From Isoetes taiwanensis (taxonomy: Eukaryota > Streptophyta > Lycopodiopsida > Isoetales > Isoetaceae): DNA of 64,000 nucleotides. The stretch is from NCBI GenBank assembly GCA_021234155.1, contig JAJEKV010000002.1, positions 41,963,203 to 42,027,202 of the forward strand, given 5' to 3'. This document shows, in pieces, positions 9,510-19,960 of this stretch. Below the pieces are notes generated by a model, which saw nothing but the letters and a program-made list of their open reading frames with translations, did no database searches and was not told where the DNA came from. A program made the position numbers and the translations under genes. Numbering within the stretch: the first letter of the stretch is position 1; the number at the start of each line of letters is the position of its first letter.

Positions 9510-11177
9510 TGTGGCGTCCCCTACTGTGTTATCACGGTGCACTCACCGGTATACAAGCGAAGTTCATCCCCATACCAGCTCCATGCTAATACAGGGGCCC
9601 TCCACACGACACTTGCAGTGGCGGGTTCCGGTGGGAAGAGTGGAAGGGTCATTGCACCCGTCTCCCTCGGGGCCTACCTAGGCTGCGGGCGTAAACGCCA
9701 CATGTCGCTTAGCACATACATCAACATCACATGACCATCACAAAGGATGGTCCTCCACATATCTGCATAGACAAAGATCAGCACATCACATAGGGGAATC
9801 CTACCCAAGGCTCGGACTCAAGGGATGACCCGGCGGCTTGGGTCTCGAGTTCATTGCGGGCGAAATTCATGGCAATGGATTTGGGCGGCATATGAGCATG
9901 GCTTAGGGTTGTCCACTCCATCCGCCCCTCCACATTGCACTTTGCGAGTGGTGCGAAAAAGTGTCGGGACCCCGACCGTAGCCAGCGGGATGCATAGCCA
10001 AGAGGGCTACTCACGGGCTCATCTTCCCAGTTCGATGGGGCGGTAGGGATCACTCCCTCGAGAGATCTACATCTTGACTCAAGGTGGCTAGAGGGCCCAC
10101 TTTGCCCGTGTTCGGATCGAACCCAGGGAAGGTGAACACCACCCCACGGGTGTCGAGCCCATGCCTTGCCCGCACGCAGTGGCAAGCCATTGGACCTAGC
10201 CACAATGGTTCCCGGTAGGCCTTACACACCAGAGGAACCGTTCATGAGTCAGGACATGAATCTCCTTCTCAGCCAGTCTGGCCCCTTCACCCACATCCCG
10301 GTGTGGCTCTTGTGCCGCCGGGCGAATCTGGTGTGCTAGAGAGGCTACTCTAGGAGCATCAACTACAAAGCTTTAGGTCTCTACCCCCCTTCCCAATACA
10401 AGGAGTTCATAGAGATACATCATCCATATACTTCACAGAGAACTAAAGAACTAAATCTAATCTACAACATAGAGTTAGGTGCTTTAGTTAGAATCTACTA
10501 TCTATAGATCTAGAGGGCTGCTATGGGCAATTCAATAGGCTAAACCTACTGATTCTAGGACCAAAATGAGGTTTAGACTATCTAATTGGCCAAATACCTG
10601 ATCCTTGAGGGGCTCCTCCTGACCTGAGCTCGACCATCCTGTTGAAACGCTCGAATCTAGAGAAACTAAGGATGCAATTCTCCCAGGCAGAGTCTGGGAT
10701 GCGGTTTTGGCTGTTGAGGCAGCCAAAACAGAGTTCTGAAGCCCTAAAATCGAAAATTGGGCTAGTTAGGGTTTCCTACCCTATATAGACAAGGGGGTTG
10801 GTTAGGGTTTCCAATTATCCCCTTTTGGCATGTGGGATAATTGGAAATGGGCCCACTTGCCTTTAAGGGCTAGGTGGCCAAATGTGCACACATGGAAATG
10901 TGTGCCCACATTAATGTGTACATTGGAAAATGTGCACATTAATTGCACCTATGGGTGTGGCCCACTTGGCATGAAGTGTCCACTTGGAAATGTGTGCTCA
11001 CATTAATGTGTATATTGGAAAATGTGCACATTAATAGTTGCACATATTTCTGGCAAGTTGCCCCCTAGGGCTACCCACGGCTACGCTAGCCCATTACCGC
11101 CACCGGAGTGGGTGGGTACGCGCGCGTGGCAACGATGCGGTATAGATCCGGGGTATCTTTGTCTTTGAAGCGTCCTG
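9510..11177 (-). mobile_element. 5' LTR of element 1
   Basis: About 1.67 kb. The plus-strand left end TGTGGCGTCCCC corresponds to TGTGACGCTCCC at the left end of the element 2 LTR (27,803). Internal blocks are shared; for example the string agggttgtccact and the following ccgcccctcc occur in both (near 9,906 and 28,225). The right end is placed by matching the distal end of the element 2 LTR (ggaacgtcaca against gaagcgtcctga), so it is uncertain by a few bases. Near 10,880-11,040 there are repeated AATGTGTACATTGGAAAATG-type motifs. Confidence 0.75.
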
Positions 11178-11236
11178 AGATGCTTCTTAGTGGTCCTACA
11201 CAACACCAATTGCCCTTCCTCAAATGGATTGACAAC

Positions 11237-11557
11237 TCAGTAACTTGTCTTTGATAAGCTTGACTTTTGTTTATGCCTCATATTGAATTCTCTAGCGCTT
11301 CTTGTCTCATCTCTTGCAATTGCGACCAAATCATCCATCCTATTATGCACTTGATTTGGAGTTGGAACTTCTCCTAAATTCTCATAATAAGGTAGCTCCA
11401 CAAATGAACACAAAGGAATGTCCAAATAAATAGGCATCACGACTTGCACTCCATAAACCAATTCAAATGGTGTAAATCCGGTAGCCAACTTGTAAGTACA
11501 CGAAACTCCATAAGGCACTGTCAAGGCTTCATGCCAATTTCTTTGATTATCCTTCAA
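11237..11557 (-). pseudogene. Integrase C-terminal part of the non-chromovirus element
   Basis: 106 codons on the minus strand in a different frame from the main pol. WHEALTVPYG and TGFTPFELVYG match the conserved region after the DDE core, where capsid-like host sequence is followed by the GxxPFxLVYG block. The frame break lies between 11,557 and 11,710, and the second catalytic Asp region falls in the gap. Downstream (11,180-11,236) a FEEGQLVL-type motif can be read before the element is cut by element 1. Confidence 0.8.
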
Positions 11558-11709
11558 CTGTTTTGGCCAAGATAGCTTTTCAAATTTTTGTTAGTAGACT
11601 CGGACTTGCCCATTGCCACGTGGATAATAAGCGAGAAGCTTGCACATGTTGAACACCAATCTTTTACGTTAACCGAGCTACTACTTTCCCCATGAAATGA
11701 GTTCAGCGA

Positions 11710-13815
11710 TCATCGACAAAAAGAATGGTTAGAACACCAAACCGAGAAATCAAATTGTGATAAAGAAATCTTCTTGTGGTATTTTTCGTAGCATGCTTTC
11801 TTTGGAACTGCTTCTACCCACTTCGTAAACATGCATGTGGCTGCCAAGATATACTTATGACCTTTGGAAGATGGAGGATTGATAGGCCCAATATAATCCA
11901 ATCCCCACATATGAAATGGACCAACGCTCAAAATAGGATGGAATGGCATATTATTATGGCCTGTTAACTGCTTGTGCCTTTGACACTTCTCACATTTGCT
12001 AACAAAGTCTCTAGTATCCTTGTAAAGAGTTGGCCAATAATATCCCCAATGAAGGATCTTCCTAGCTGTTGTTCTGGCTGCAAAATGCCCCTGACACTCA
12101 TGTGCTTGCTGCAATAAATCATGAGTTTGCTGACCAGCAACACATCTTAATAAGAGACCTTCCATAGTCCTCTTATAAAGAATAGCTTCATGCACCACAT
12201 AACCAGCTGCTTGTACTCTAAGAGCATGCTTTTGTTGCTTTGAAAATAATGAGGGATAAGTCTGATCTTGTAAATACCTGTATATATTGGCATACCAAAG
12301 ATCCACGGTTTCAATGAACCCTTGTAGTACGCCATTATCCGGAACTGCTACTGGCTGGTCTGTTTCCTCTTCTATTTCAGCACCACTACTCAAATAGGCA
12401 CTTGGATTATGAGCTCCTTGAGCCATCTTAACATACTTCAACTCAAATTCTTGTATGATAAGAGCCCATCTTGTAAACTTAGGATCTTGGACAGTCTTGT
12501 TGTAAATGCATGGCAATGGGTTCACAGCCATATGAATGTAAACATACTGTACATTTGCTGAATTCCATTGTGAAGGAAGAAGATAATGTCTAAACTTATT
12601 CAAGGCCCACTTCAATGCCAACCCAAGATGCTCCACATGAGTCCATTTCTGCTCTTGTGGAGTTAACAACCTGCTAGCATAGTAATTCACATCATAATGC
12701 TTTTGCTGATTTTTCTGACATAGTGTGACAGCCAAAGCTTGCTCCCAAACAGTAAAGAATAAATGAAAAGGCTCACTCATTCTTGGAGGAATCAGCAAAG
12801 TTCTCTCTTTCAATTGTCCAAGACACCATTCAAATGCTTCTTGAGCGTCCTCCTTCCATCTAAAATTCTGCCCTTGCTTCATAGAATCCACAAGTGGCTG
12901 GGTTATTTTAGCAAAATTGTGCAAATACCTCCTACTAAAACTGAGTTGGCCATATAAGCTTCTCACTTGTGATACATTTGTAGGTGGTTTGACCTTCTCC
13001 AAGGCTGCAATCTTACCATGATCCACTTGTAATCCCTTTTCTGAAACATAATTGCCCAATAGTTTTCCTCCTCTAGTGAAGAAAATACACTTAGCAGGAT
13101 TCAAACTTATACCATACAGCCGGCATCTTTCAAGAACTTTTCTGAGATGATCCAAGTGATCCTTTCTTGGATTAGAAAATACTGTTAAGTCATCTATAAA
13201 GACTCTCAAAAAGTCTAAAATATCATGAAAAGCATATGTCATAGCTCTCTGAAATGTGGCTGGAGCATTTGTGAGGCCAAAAGGTAATACCTTGTAAGCA
13301 TAGATGCCAAAAGGTGTTCGAAAAGCCGTCATTGCTTGATGTGGTGGATAGATTTGGATCTGATTATATCCTGAGTACCCATCCAAGAAAGAATAGGCCT
13401 GATTTCCTGCAACAATATCCAATAAAGTGTCTATGAATGATGTAGGAAAATGATCTCTTTTGGTAGCTTTATTGAGATCCCTGTAATCAATGCAGACTCG
13501 GATTGAGTTATTTGGCTTTCTCACTGGGACAATCGAACTGATCCAATCTGAATTTGGCACTGGTACAATAAATCCTGCCTCCAAAAGCTTCATGACTTCA
13601 ACCTTTACTTGCTCCTCTATTGCTGGACTCATTCGCCTTTGAGCTTGTTGGACTGGTTTTGATCCTTGTTTCAAATCAATGGTATGCACCACAACCTCTG
13701 GTGGAATCCCTTTCAATTCTTTGTAATTTCTTGCCAAAACATCCCTGAATTCTCTTAATAAAGATATCAAATCGCGTTCCTCCTCTTGACTAAGATCTCC
13801 TCCAATAGTAACCAA
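11710..13815 (-). pseudogene. RT, RNase H and N-terminal integrase of the non-chromovirus element
   Basis: 701 codons. RT: VCIDYRDLNKAT at about residues 110-121, FLDGYSGYNQI at about 143, [13 protein letters not shown] at about 178 and the active site VFIDDLTVF at about 205. RNase H follows at about 320-450 (YYASRLLTPQEQKWTHVEHL). The integrase zinc finger is present (HECQGHFAARTTARK then CEKCQRHK) and the first catalytic Asp in MWGLDYIGP. The frame ends soon after VPKKA, so the rest of integrase is lost to a shift. The first in-window Met follows an in-frame Ser/Pro-rich linker that extends the frame upstream. Otherwise well preserved; a fairly recent insertion. Confidence 0.9.
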
Positions 13816-13849
13816 TTCTTCTTGATGTCCTTGAGAAATATTGATGTTC

Positions 13850-14060
13850 TTGACTGAATGTGGTGACTGTAATGAATGTGGTGAATGTGGTGACAGTGAT
13901 GAATGTGGTGAATGTGATGACAGTGATGAATGTGGTGACTGTGGTGAATTTGATGACAGTGATGAATGTGGTGACTGTGGTGAATGTGGTGACGGTAGTG
14001 AATGCGGTGTAGGTGATGACTGTGGTGAATGTGGTGATTGTGGTGACTATGATGAATATG
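13850..14060 (-). repeat. Minisatellite encoding a Ser/Pro/His linker between protease and RT
   Basis: About 200 bp of TCACCACATTCACCACAGTC-type repeats on the minus strand, units of 9 to 12 bp. In the RT frame it reads SPHSPQSPHSS and similar, running directly into the RT ORF, with one in-frame TAG near its start. The plus-strand Cys/Gly/Glu-rich ORF is its shadow. Motifs of the same composition occur in the LTR at about 17,230-17,335. Confidence 0.75.
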
Positions 14061-14077
14061 GACTGATATGATTTACC

Positions 14078-15136
14078 TCATCCTCCAGAATGTGTGCATG
14101 CCACCAAGCATCTTGTACTTGTATTGGGCTGATTTCTGTTTACCCCATCTATGCTTGATGTCAAAATCAGCATCTCTACTTGATCTTGATCAATTCCTTG
14201 CTGGAATAAAGTCTCCCCAATGGGTCTTTGAAGGGACTCTTCCTGCATGTTCACAAGAGTCTCTTGTAACTCATCTTCACCAATACTTTCAAGTCTTTGG
14301 ATATACTTATCGGCAACTTGCTGCTGTAAATGACATATTTCTGAAATTTGGGTACCTTTTAACCACTTGTACAAAGTCTTATCTTCCCTGTCACCCACCT
14401 CCAAGACATGAAAACAACTAAGACCTTGCTGCCCTGACACCATAGCATTCTCTTTGCTGATTTCGAACTGCGGGCTGCTCAAAGAAGGATTGCAAAGAAA
14501 GGTACCTTTTACTGATTTTAGAGGATGATCTATAGTAACCTTGTATTCTCCTTGAAAGATGTTCATTTCGCGCTTCCTCCATGAAGTCTCAGCTTGTACG
14601 GCATTTAACCATGTACGACTCAGCAACAAAGTATAAGTTTCAGCATGCACACTCTCTGGAAATTTCAAAACCATGAAATCCAAGATTGCTTCCACCTCAT
14701 AGACCTTGCATAAGACATTTCTTATGACTCCCATAGGCTGCACCTTCATTTGATTGAATGCTTTGAGCATCATAGTTGTCGGTTCCATCATTTTCAATCC
14801 AACTTGAAGCATTATGTGGTAAGGCATTACATTCACTCCACTACCAGTATCTATGTTGGCCTCTTTGATTAGATATCCATTAATACTCACATCACAAAGA
14901 AATAGCCCAGGATCCTTGGATTGCCGGGCTGGTGGCTCCATTCTCCTCTTGTCGGTATCATTTGATATGATTTGTTGGACTGAAATTTCTGATTTTCTTC
15001 TTCCCCCTAACTCTTGCAACAAATTTGGAGAATAATGCATCAATTGCTCAAGAGTAAGTGTAACTTTAGTGGCCAAAACTTGGCTGATCACGTCATCTTC
15101 ATTTTGAATTTCCTCATCCACCATAGGAGGCATCAC
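14078..15136 (-). CDS. Aspartic protease region of the non-chromovirus element
   Basis: 352 codons on the minus strand. The retroviral-type aspartyl protease signature is NIDTGSGVNVMPYHI at about residues 115-129 (D-T-G-S catalytic loop), followed by a second-lobe block ending in SRTWLNAVQAE. The C-terminal part is a Gln/Glu-rich linker with no recognised domain. A frame break separates it from gag (15,170) and a stop from the RT frame. Protease cuts Gag-Pol inside the particle. Confidence 0.8.
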   Translation of the reverse strand: MMPPMVDEEIQNEDDVISQVLATKVTLTLEQLMHYSPNLLQELGGRRKSEISVQQIISNDTDKRRMEPPARQSKDPGLFLCDVSINGYLIKEANIDTGSGVNVMPYHIMLQVGLKMMEPTTMMLKAFNQMKVQPMGVIRNVLCKVYEVEAILDFMVLKFPESVHAETYTLLLSRTWLNAVQAETSWRKREMNIFQGEYKVTIDHPLKSVKGTFLCNPSLSSPQFEISKENAMVSGQQGLSCFHVLEVGDREDKTLYKWLKGTQISEICHLQQQVADKYIQRLESIGEDELQETLVNMQEESLQRPIGETLFQQGIDQDQVEMLILTSSIDGVNRNQPNTSTRCLVACTHSGG

Positions 15137-15169
15137 TATGGGCTGATTTTCTTCTATAGACTGAAACTG

Positions 15170-16805
15170 TTATGTGGGCAGCACATTGAATTGCACCTTC
15201 TTAGGTGCTGACACCTTCAAAGCTTGTTCCTTCAAAGCCTTTGGAAAAGAGGTCTTAGTCTTCTCCGCAATTGGCACTACTCTTGGTTCTTGAACCACCT
15301 TTTGTGATCTTGTAACTGCATTTACTTCTCCAATCTCTTCTTCTTGCTGAAATGGGTCATGCTCCACCTCAACAAATCCACAATTTACTACTGATTTTGC
15401 CTTCTCTTGCTTCTTAAGCTCCTCAATAAGAGCCTTAACTTGAGGATTATCAATGTACTTTGCATCTTGAATGCGAACATCATTATTAGGAAGAGGTACT
15501 GATTCAAACACTTGCTGCTTTGGTGGATACTTGTTGGTTGCCCATTCTGGTTTCCCATGGATTTTCCAACAAGTAGTCTCATCATGCTTGAATTTATCAC
15601 ATAACTTGCAATATAAATGAGCCTTACTTGGATACCATCCCTGTTTTGGCTGCACCATTGGTGTGGAACCCATTGGAACTTGTTGGGCAATTGGAGCTTG
15701 TGGCATCATTGGAACTTGTGGTGTGATATGTGCTGCCTGCATTGGTTGAATAGGAATAGACCAGTGCTTGTTGCATAACAGCAAATACCGGATTGGCCCT
15801 CTCAAAGAATCTCTTCTCCCTACATTCTTGATCATTATGGCCTTTGATTTGGCATCTTGAGCAGAATTTCAGCAATCTACATGTAGCATCAGAATGTCCA
15901 ATAGACCCACAATACTCACAAATAATAAACTGCACCTCCCTTGGCTTCTCACCAATTGTAAGCTTAGAAATCTTGGCTGCAATATCCTCTGTTTTATGCT
16001 CTGGAGCAGCAACTTCATGAATGTATCCCAGCTTATCTTCAGCCTTGAGATCATACTTTTGTGCCTCTAGTAATGTTGTAGGCTGTTTAGCCTTCACCTT
16101 ATGAGCAATAGCTCGTTTCAGTCCCTTCACATACCATTGGATATCCATTTCATCACTCCTTGCAATCTTCCAATGAACCACGGCTTTGAGAACCGCAATG
16201 TACCTCTGATTATACTCTCTAATTGATTCATCTTCCTTTTGTGTAAAATCGGTCCACCTTTCCATAGTCTTATCCTTACCATGGACTTCTTGATAATTAG
16301 CAATGAAAGCTTCCTTTAATTCCTGATATGTCAGTGTATCTGGCTGAGTTTGTGCCCATTCCTCCACCGAATCTTGCAAAGAACTATGAAACCAAAGCAA
16401 GTAATCAACAACCGGTAACTTACATTGCTGGCAATACCTCTCAAACTTCACAATATGCTTCAAAGGATCCCGATCCACCAGATCATCAAACTTTGGAATC
16501 CCCATTGTCTGAAAACCCCATACCATAGGTGGTAATACAACCATCTCTGCCTCTTCTTGGGTTTCTTGAAATTGGAAAAACGAAATTGAATCTCCCTTCA
16601 ATTTGAAAAACGAAATTGGATTACTGTCTAGATCGGTAAATGGAATCAAAACCTCCTGGATCTGAGAACTAGACCCCAGATCTGCTCCCAAATCTGAAAA
16701 CGAAATTGAATCTTGATGCAATTTTGAGCCCAAAGATTGACTCACCGGTCCCCTTCTTGTTACGATAGAGCTTGGTGGTATCTCCTTCTTACTTCTCTTG
16801 GGCAT
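15170..16805 (-). pseudogene. Gag of the non-chromovirus element, split by one frameshift
   Basis: The start is at 16,805 (MPKRSKKEIPPSS), near the primer site. The capsid domain spans about residues 90-250 (MVWGFQTMGIPKFDDL, WAQTQPDTLTYQELKEAFIANY). Two CX2CX4HX4C knuckles follow: CEYCGSIGHSDATC and CSRCQIKGHNDQEC. The frame ends at 15,624; a second frame (15,170 to about 15,820) carries a third knuckle, CKLCDKFKHDETTC, and a Lys/Glu/Pro tail. I infer one original Gag broken near 15,700-15,830. The N-terminus has short SISF repeats. Gag builds the particle and binds RNA. Confidence 0.85.
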
Positions 16806-16973
16806 AAAACTATGCTCCCCTTGTCAAATTCTACCCCACAAATCAATTACGGCAAAATCCCCTTCACACAAGAAATTGCTCCTTTCTCAATGGTGCCGTT
16901 CTTTACCGACAAACACCAATACCAATGGTAACAACTCCTTTTTCAATGGAAATTCTTGCCGATCAATGGTCTG

Positions 16974-16993
16974 TCGAGCACCGTGGTCGCCAA
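16974..16993 (-). other. Primer binding site of the non-chromovirus element
   Basis: Directly after the LTR end TCTAACA on the minus strand comes ATTGGCGACCACGGTGCTCG. The TTGGCG-type start resembles primer sites of non-chromovirus plant elements, not the Met site of element 1. I cannot name the tRNA. Confidence 0.45.
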
Positions 16994-16994
16994 T

Positions 16995-17344
16995 TGTTAG
17001 AACCTGAACTCTAACCTTGCAAGAAGGATGAAAAACCCAACAATCCAAGCTCAATCTATCAGAACAAGGCAATGCACAACACAAAGAATCATCATCTCCA
17101 TAGCTAGATCAATGAAAATACTCTCTCCCAATACACCGTCTCTCTGTTCTCTTACTATCTATCTCTCTGCTCAGACAATACTCTGATGATAATGCCCACA
17201 ATGCATACGTGCAAATATCCTGCACGCGTGCTTGCGTATATGATGAGTGTGGTGAGTGGTGACAAGTGTGGTGAGTGGTGCGTGGTGACGAATGTGGTGA
17301 GTGGTGATGAGTGTGGTGAGTGGTGAATGGTGATCACCCCAACA
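16995..17344 (-). mobile_element. 5' LTR of the non-chromovirus element
   Basis: 350 bp, ending in TG...CA-type inverted tips: minus strand begins TGTTGGGGTGATCACC at 17,344 and ends AGGTTCTAACA at 16,995. About 100 bp at its start (17,230-17,335) is a minisatellite of ACTCACCACACTCATCACC-type repeats. The 5 bp beyond it is GCTGC; the matching duplication is not in the window. Confidence 0.75.
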
Positions 17345-17377
17345 GCTGCTAATCACACTGACCCCGAATTTTGGTCC

Positions 17378-18879
17378 ACAGTTGTTTTTTTCTTGTGCGG
17401 AAGTGTTGTTTTATGCCAAAAACAACACCAAAATGGCCCCAAAAGTCCACGTGGCCCGTTTATCCGGATTTGCACAAAGAGACAGTGGTTTTTTTGCAAA
17501 AAAATCCCACGGTGGTTTTTCTGGCACTTTTTTGTTTTTTTGTCAACGTGTCCTTTTTTGTCAGTGTTGTTTTTACCGAACTTTTTCGACGTGTGGTTTT
17601 TTCCTTGACTGTTGTTTTTTAAGGAGTTACGTGTTGTTTGTCTTCCAAATAACACGTGTAGGTTTAAATATTAGTACTCGTGGAAAAGTGATAAAAGACC
17701 GTTCTTTTTCCCTTTTCTATGTGTGTGTTTTTTTTATCTACTTGTAGTTTTTAGCGAAACCATGAATTGTTTTGCTTCAGGTTTAGATATTACTACATGT
17801 GAAAAATAAAATTACAACATCAAAGTAAGATGGTTTTATAAAAATATACATGATATTTAACGAAATACTATATGTGTTACTTAAATCCAGCTATTGCTTT
17901 TAATGCTCCTAACTATTGTTTTTCTAAAGTAAGGACATATAGAAAAGAATGATTATAACACATATTGTTTCTAATGCGTATTTTGACCAATTAAATATCG
18001 ACACGTGGCATATTTTTAAAATAAAAAAAACTATTATTTTAACCAATCATATACTAACACGTGGCATACATTTAAACAAAAAAAACATGCCTTCCAAATT
18101 TAATTTAAAATAAGAAAGCCTTTGAGAATCGAACCCAAACAAGTCCATACGGCAATCCAAATACCAACGTTAGATTAAAACATTGAATAGATTAAAACAT
18201 TGAATATTGAATGTTAAAACATTAAAGTAATCATTAAGACTCAAACAATTTTCCTGTATAAGGTTCAAAGCATGAAGTAAAACAAGTAAATTTAATGTTT
18301 AAGGTTCAACACATTAAATTAATGTGATTTCAATGGTTAAAGTTGAAAACAATGTAGCCACCGTATTCGTCAGGTTACTGTAGCACAGTTGTGGTAATGG
18401 GCTTAGGGTAATGCAACCACTGGCTTCTTTGTTTTTCCGGTTCCAAGAGCCCTTTAAATCCAATTTAAAAAGGATGAGAAATGCACGTGATAAAGAAAAG
18501 GAAAAAAATAGATTTCGTTGCTTACTTCATTTCACGGCATCAATTGTTCCTGTAAGAGGGTATTTTACCTCATCCATCAGTGTTTGCTTAAAAATATCTG
18601 GAAGAATCACATCAATATGAGGCCAGGAACAGGAGTTTCAGGAATCTGGCATAGCAGATGCATAGATAAAATAGACAAGGATTTATCAGGAGCTGAGGGG
18701 CAAATGGCAAAGGCGAATCAGGGAATCTGAAAAAAAAGCTTACCTGATAATGACGAACAGAAGGGGGTTAGAGTAGTGATGGTTAGTGATATGAAAAAAC
18801 AAATTTTGAAGCGGCATCTGGAGATGCCAAACAAATGTGACTTTGAGCTGTATACTTGGGCTATGTAAACTGTGACAGG
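17378..18879. other. Left subterminal repeats and AT-rich DNA without a gene
   Basis: 17,378-17,640 holds spaced GTTGTTTT repeats, poly-T tracts and ACGTG motifs. A short duplication follows at about 17,998-18,090, where the ACACGTGGCATA motif occurs twice about 58 bp apart. At 18,121-18,140 GAGAATCGAACCC resembles an inverted Pol III B box. The remainder is AT-rich and I see no coding signal. Confidence 0.5.
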
Positions 18880-18990
18880 AGCTGTCTATGATTTCCAAGC
18901 AGCCATCATATTGTTTCCTGTCTATGATTTCCAAGCAGCCATCAGAATCGAACTGTCCAATATCGCCCATATAAAACCAGTGCATCAAAA
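18880..18990 (-). pseudogene. Long-chain acyl-CoA synthetase exon fragment with an internal 36-bp duplication
   Basis: Minus strand: HWFYMGDIGQFDSDGCLEII matches the conserved motif of plant long-chain acyl-CoA synthetases (W-F-x-T-G-D-I-G near the AMP-binding site, then GCLEIIDRKK). After IIDRKQYD the motif GCLEIID repeats because 27 bp at 18,882-18,908 recur at 18,918-18,944. The real enzyme would continue with a Lys-rich catalytic loop, which is absent. It is a short captured fragment inside the putative CACTA element. LACS enzymes activate fatty acids with CoA. Confidence 0.7.
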
Positions 18991-19333
18991 AGCAAGAAGG
19001 AAGAAGTAAGAAGTGAGCCTGCGATAAAAAAGCCAGTAAGCACTACGACAAAGCTTAAAAATAATATAAAACAATCTTGTATTTACCGGATGCCATGCTC
19101 GAGACAATAAAGCTCCTGCCAAGCTTTGCCGACCACCCATTTACGCTTTTTTTTGGCTTCGTCTTCTACAAAGGATGCATTTCAAATGCAAATAGATGCA
19201 AGGTCGGGCCGAAATGCTTCGCTTTTGACAAATTGATAGGTTTTTTTCTCGTGCGGGGCTTGAAATGAAGGGTCAAGAGGAATCGATTGATCAAAGCTAA
19301 AGGAGGAGATGAGGAAGCGGTGATCTAGCCGAT

Positions 19334-19660
19334 CTACGTGCGATGGAGATCGTGATCTTGGTGCTTTGGGGACCTAGACACGGATGCGTAAACTCTTTCT
19401 GGAGAACCTGAAGACTTCCTGCGAGGAGATCTATCCCTCTTTCTTCTGGGCAATGGCGATCTTCTGGGTGATGGGGATCTCGATTTCCTTGGCGACAAAG
19501 ACCTGCTTCTGCCACGCCCACTAGACCTATGTTTCTGTTTCGGCGAAGCAGACCTTTTTGAACTATCCGATCTTGGACTTCTTGAATGCCTCTTAACAGA
19601 CCTTAGATTCTCTGGCGGCGATGTGGTTTTTTTCGGCGACACGATCCGTGCCGATCCCGG
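19334..19660 (-). pseudogene. SR-type splicing protein C-terminal fragment
   Basis: Minus strand, about 105 codons of RS dipeptide-rich sequence (VKRHSRSPRSDSSKRSASPK, then RSLSPRKSRSPSPRRSPLPR) ending at a stop at 19,334. This is the typical RS domain of plant SR or SR-related splicing factors; no RRM is present. Sequence upstream on the same strand looks like a promoter and 5' region (see 19,700-19,960), so the fragment seems to join a gene start to a distant RS exon. It lies inside the putative CACTA element. Confidence 0.65.
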
Positions 19661-19699
19661 GCATCTTTGCAATCTGCTTTGGTTCCCAAACACCAAGGG

Positions 19700-19960
19700 A
19701 GCTTTGGTTTGGGGAATCAAGGAATGCTGCCGGATTCGCCGCTGAGCTTCGCCGTCGCCATAGCCATAGAAAGAATAACATGGGAAACGACCACCGCCAT
19801 AGCTGCCGATCGCCATAGCCGTAGCACAAGGAAAGCGGCGCAAGGAAAGGGGCCAGGCGGGAAAGAAGGGAAAGAAACACAAGCTGGCCCCAACCAATAG
19901 GATGATACGACCTGGATCAAAATCCAGGCCGTTCATCTCGGCCCATCTCGGCCATTGAAT
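19700..19960 (-). promoter_or_regulatory. Promoter/5' leader-like module, copy 1
   Basis: Minus strand: GAGATGAACGGCCTGGATTT, then an ATCC-CTATTGG block (CCAAT box inverted), then pyrimidine-rich C/T sequence and repeated GGCTATGGCG. The same order occurs at 54,184-54,520 ahead of the BES1/BZR1 fragment. It probably represents the proximal promoter and 5' UTR captured with the gene fragment. Confidence 0.4.

Larger units (their letters stand above)
1..11177 (-). mobile_element. Element 1: decayed Ty3/gypsy chromovirus with extra genes upstream of gag (left end outside window)
   Basis: On the minus strand the order is 5' LTR (9,510-11,177), primer site, a histone H3-like unit, ORF b, gag, protease, RT, RNase H, integrase and chromodomain traces, reaching the left edge. 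Every coding part is broken by frameshifts and stops, so this is an old copy. The pol pieces match element 2 (27.8-51.5 kb) region by region; for example the plus-strand string aagtgtttccactt near 540 recurs near 35,240. The 3' LTR is not in the window. The right LTR end abuts the integrase C-terminus of another retroelement, suggesting element 1 inserted into it. Clade assignment to plant chromoviruses of Tekay/Del type rests on the chromodomain of element 2 and the LTR start; this is inference. Confidence 0.85.
11180..17344 (-). mobile_element. Non-chromovirus Ty3/gypsy retrotransposon, 5' portion, truncated by element 1
   Basis: Minus strand: 5' LTR (16,995-17,344), primer site, gag with CCHC knuckles, protease, linker, RT/RNase H, integrase. 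The second LTR is absent; coding sequence stops where element 1's LTR begins at about 11,178, so the missing part is probably beyond element 1 to the left. No chromodomain is visible. The RT block VFIDDLTVFS and the absence of a chromodomain put it with the non-chromovirus (OTA-like) Ty3/gypsy elements. The exact clade cannot be set by eye. Confidence 0.85.

Noticed and set aside
13841-14071. Cys/Gly/Asp-rich plus-strand ORF resembling a metallothionein-like protein
   Set aside because: Antisense shadow of the Ser/Pro/His linker repeat in the retroelement pol.
17100-17340. Telomere-like or centromere satellite in GTGGTGAGTGGTGA repeats
   Set aside because: The array lies wholly inside the 350-bp LTR and has no telomeric unit.
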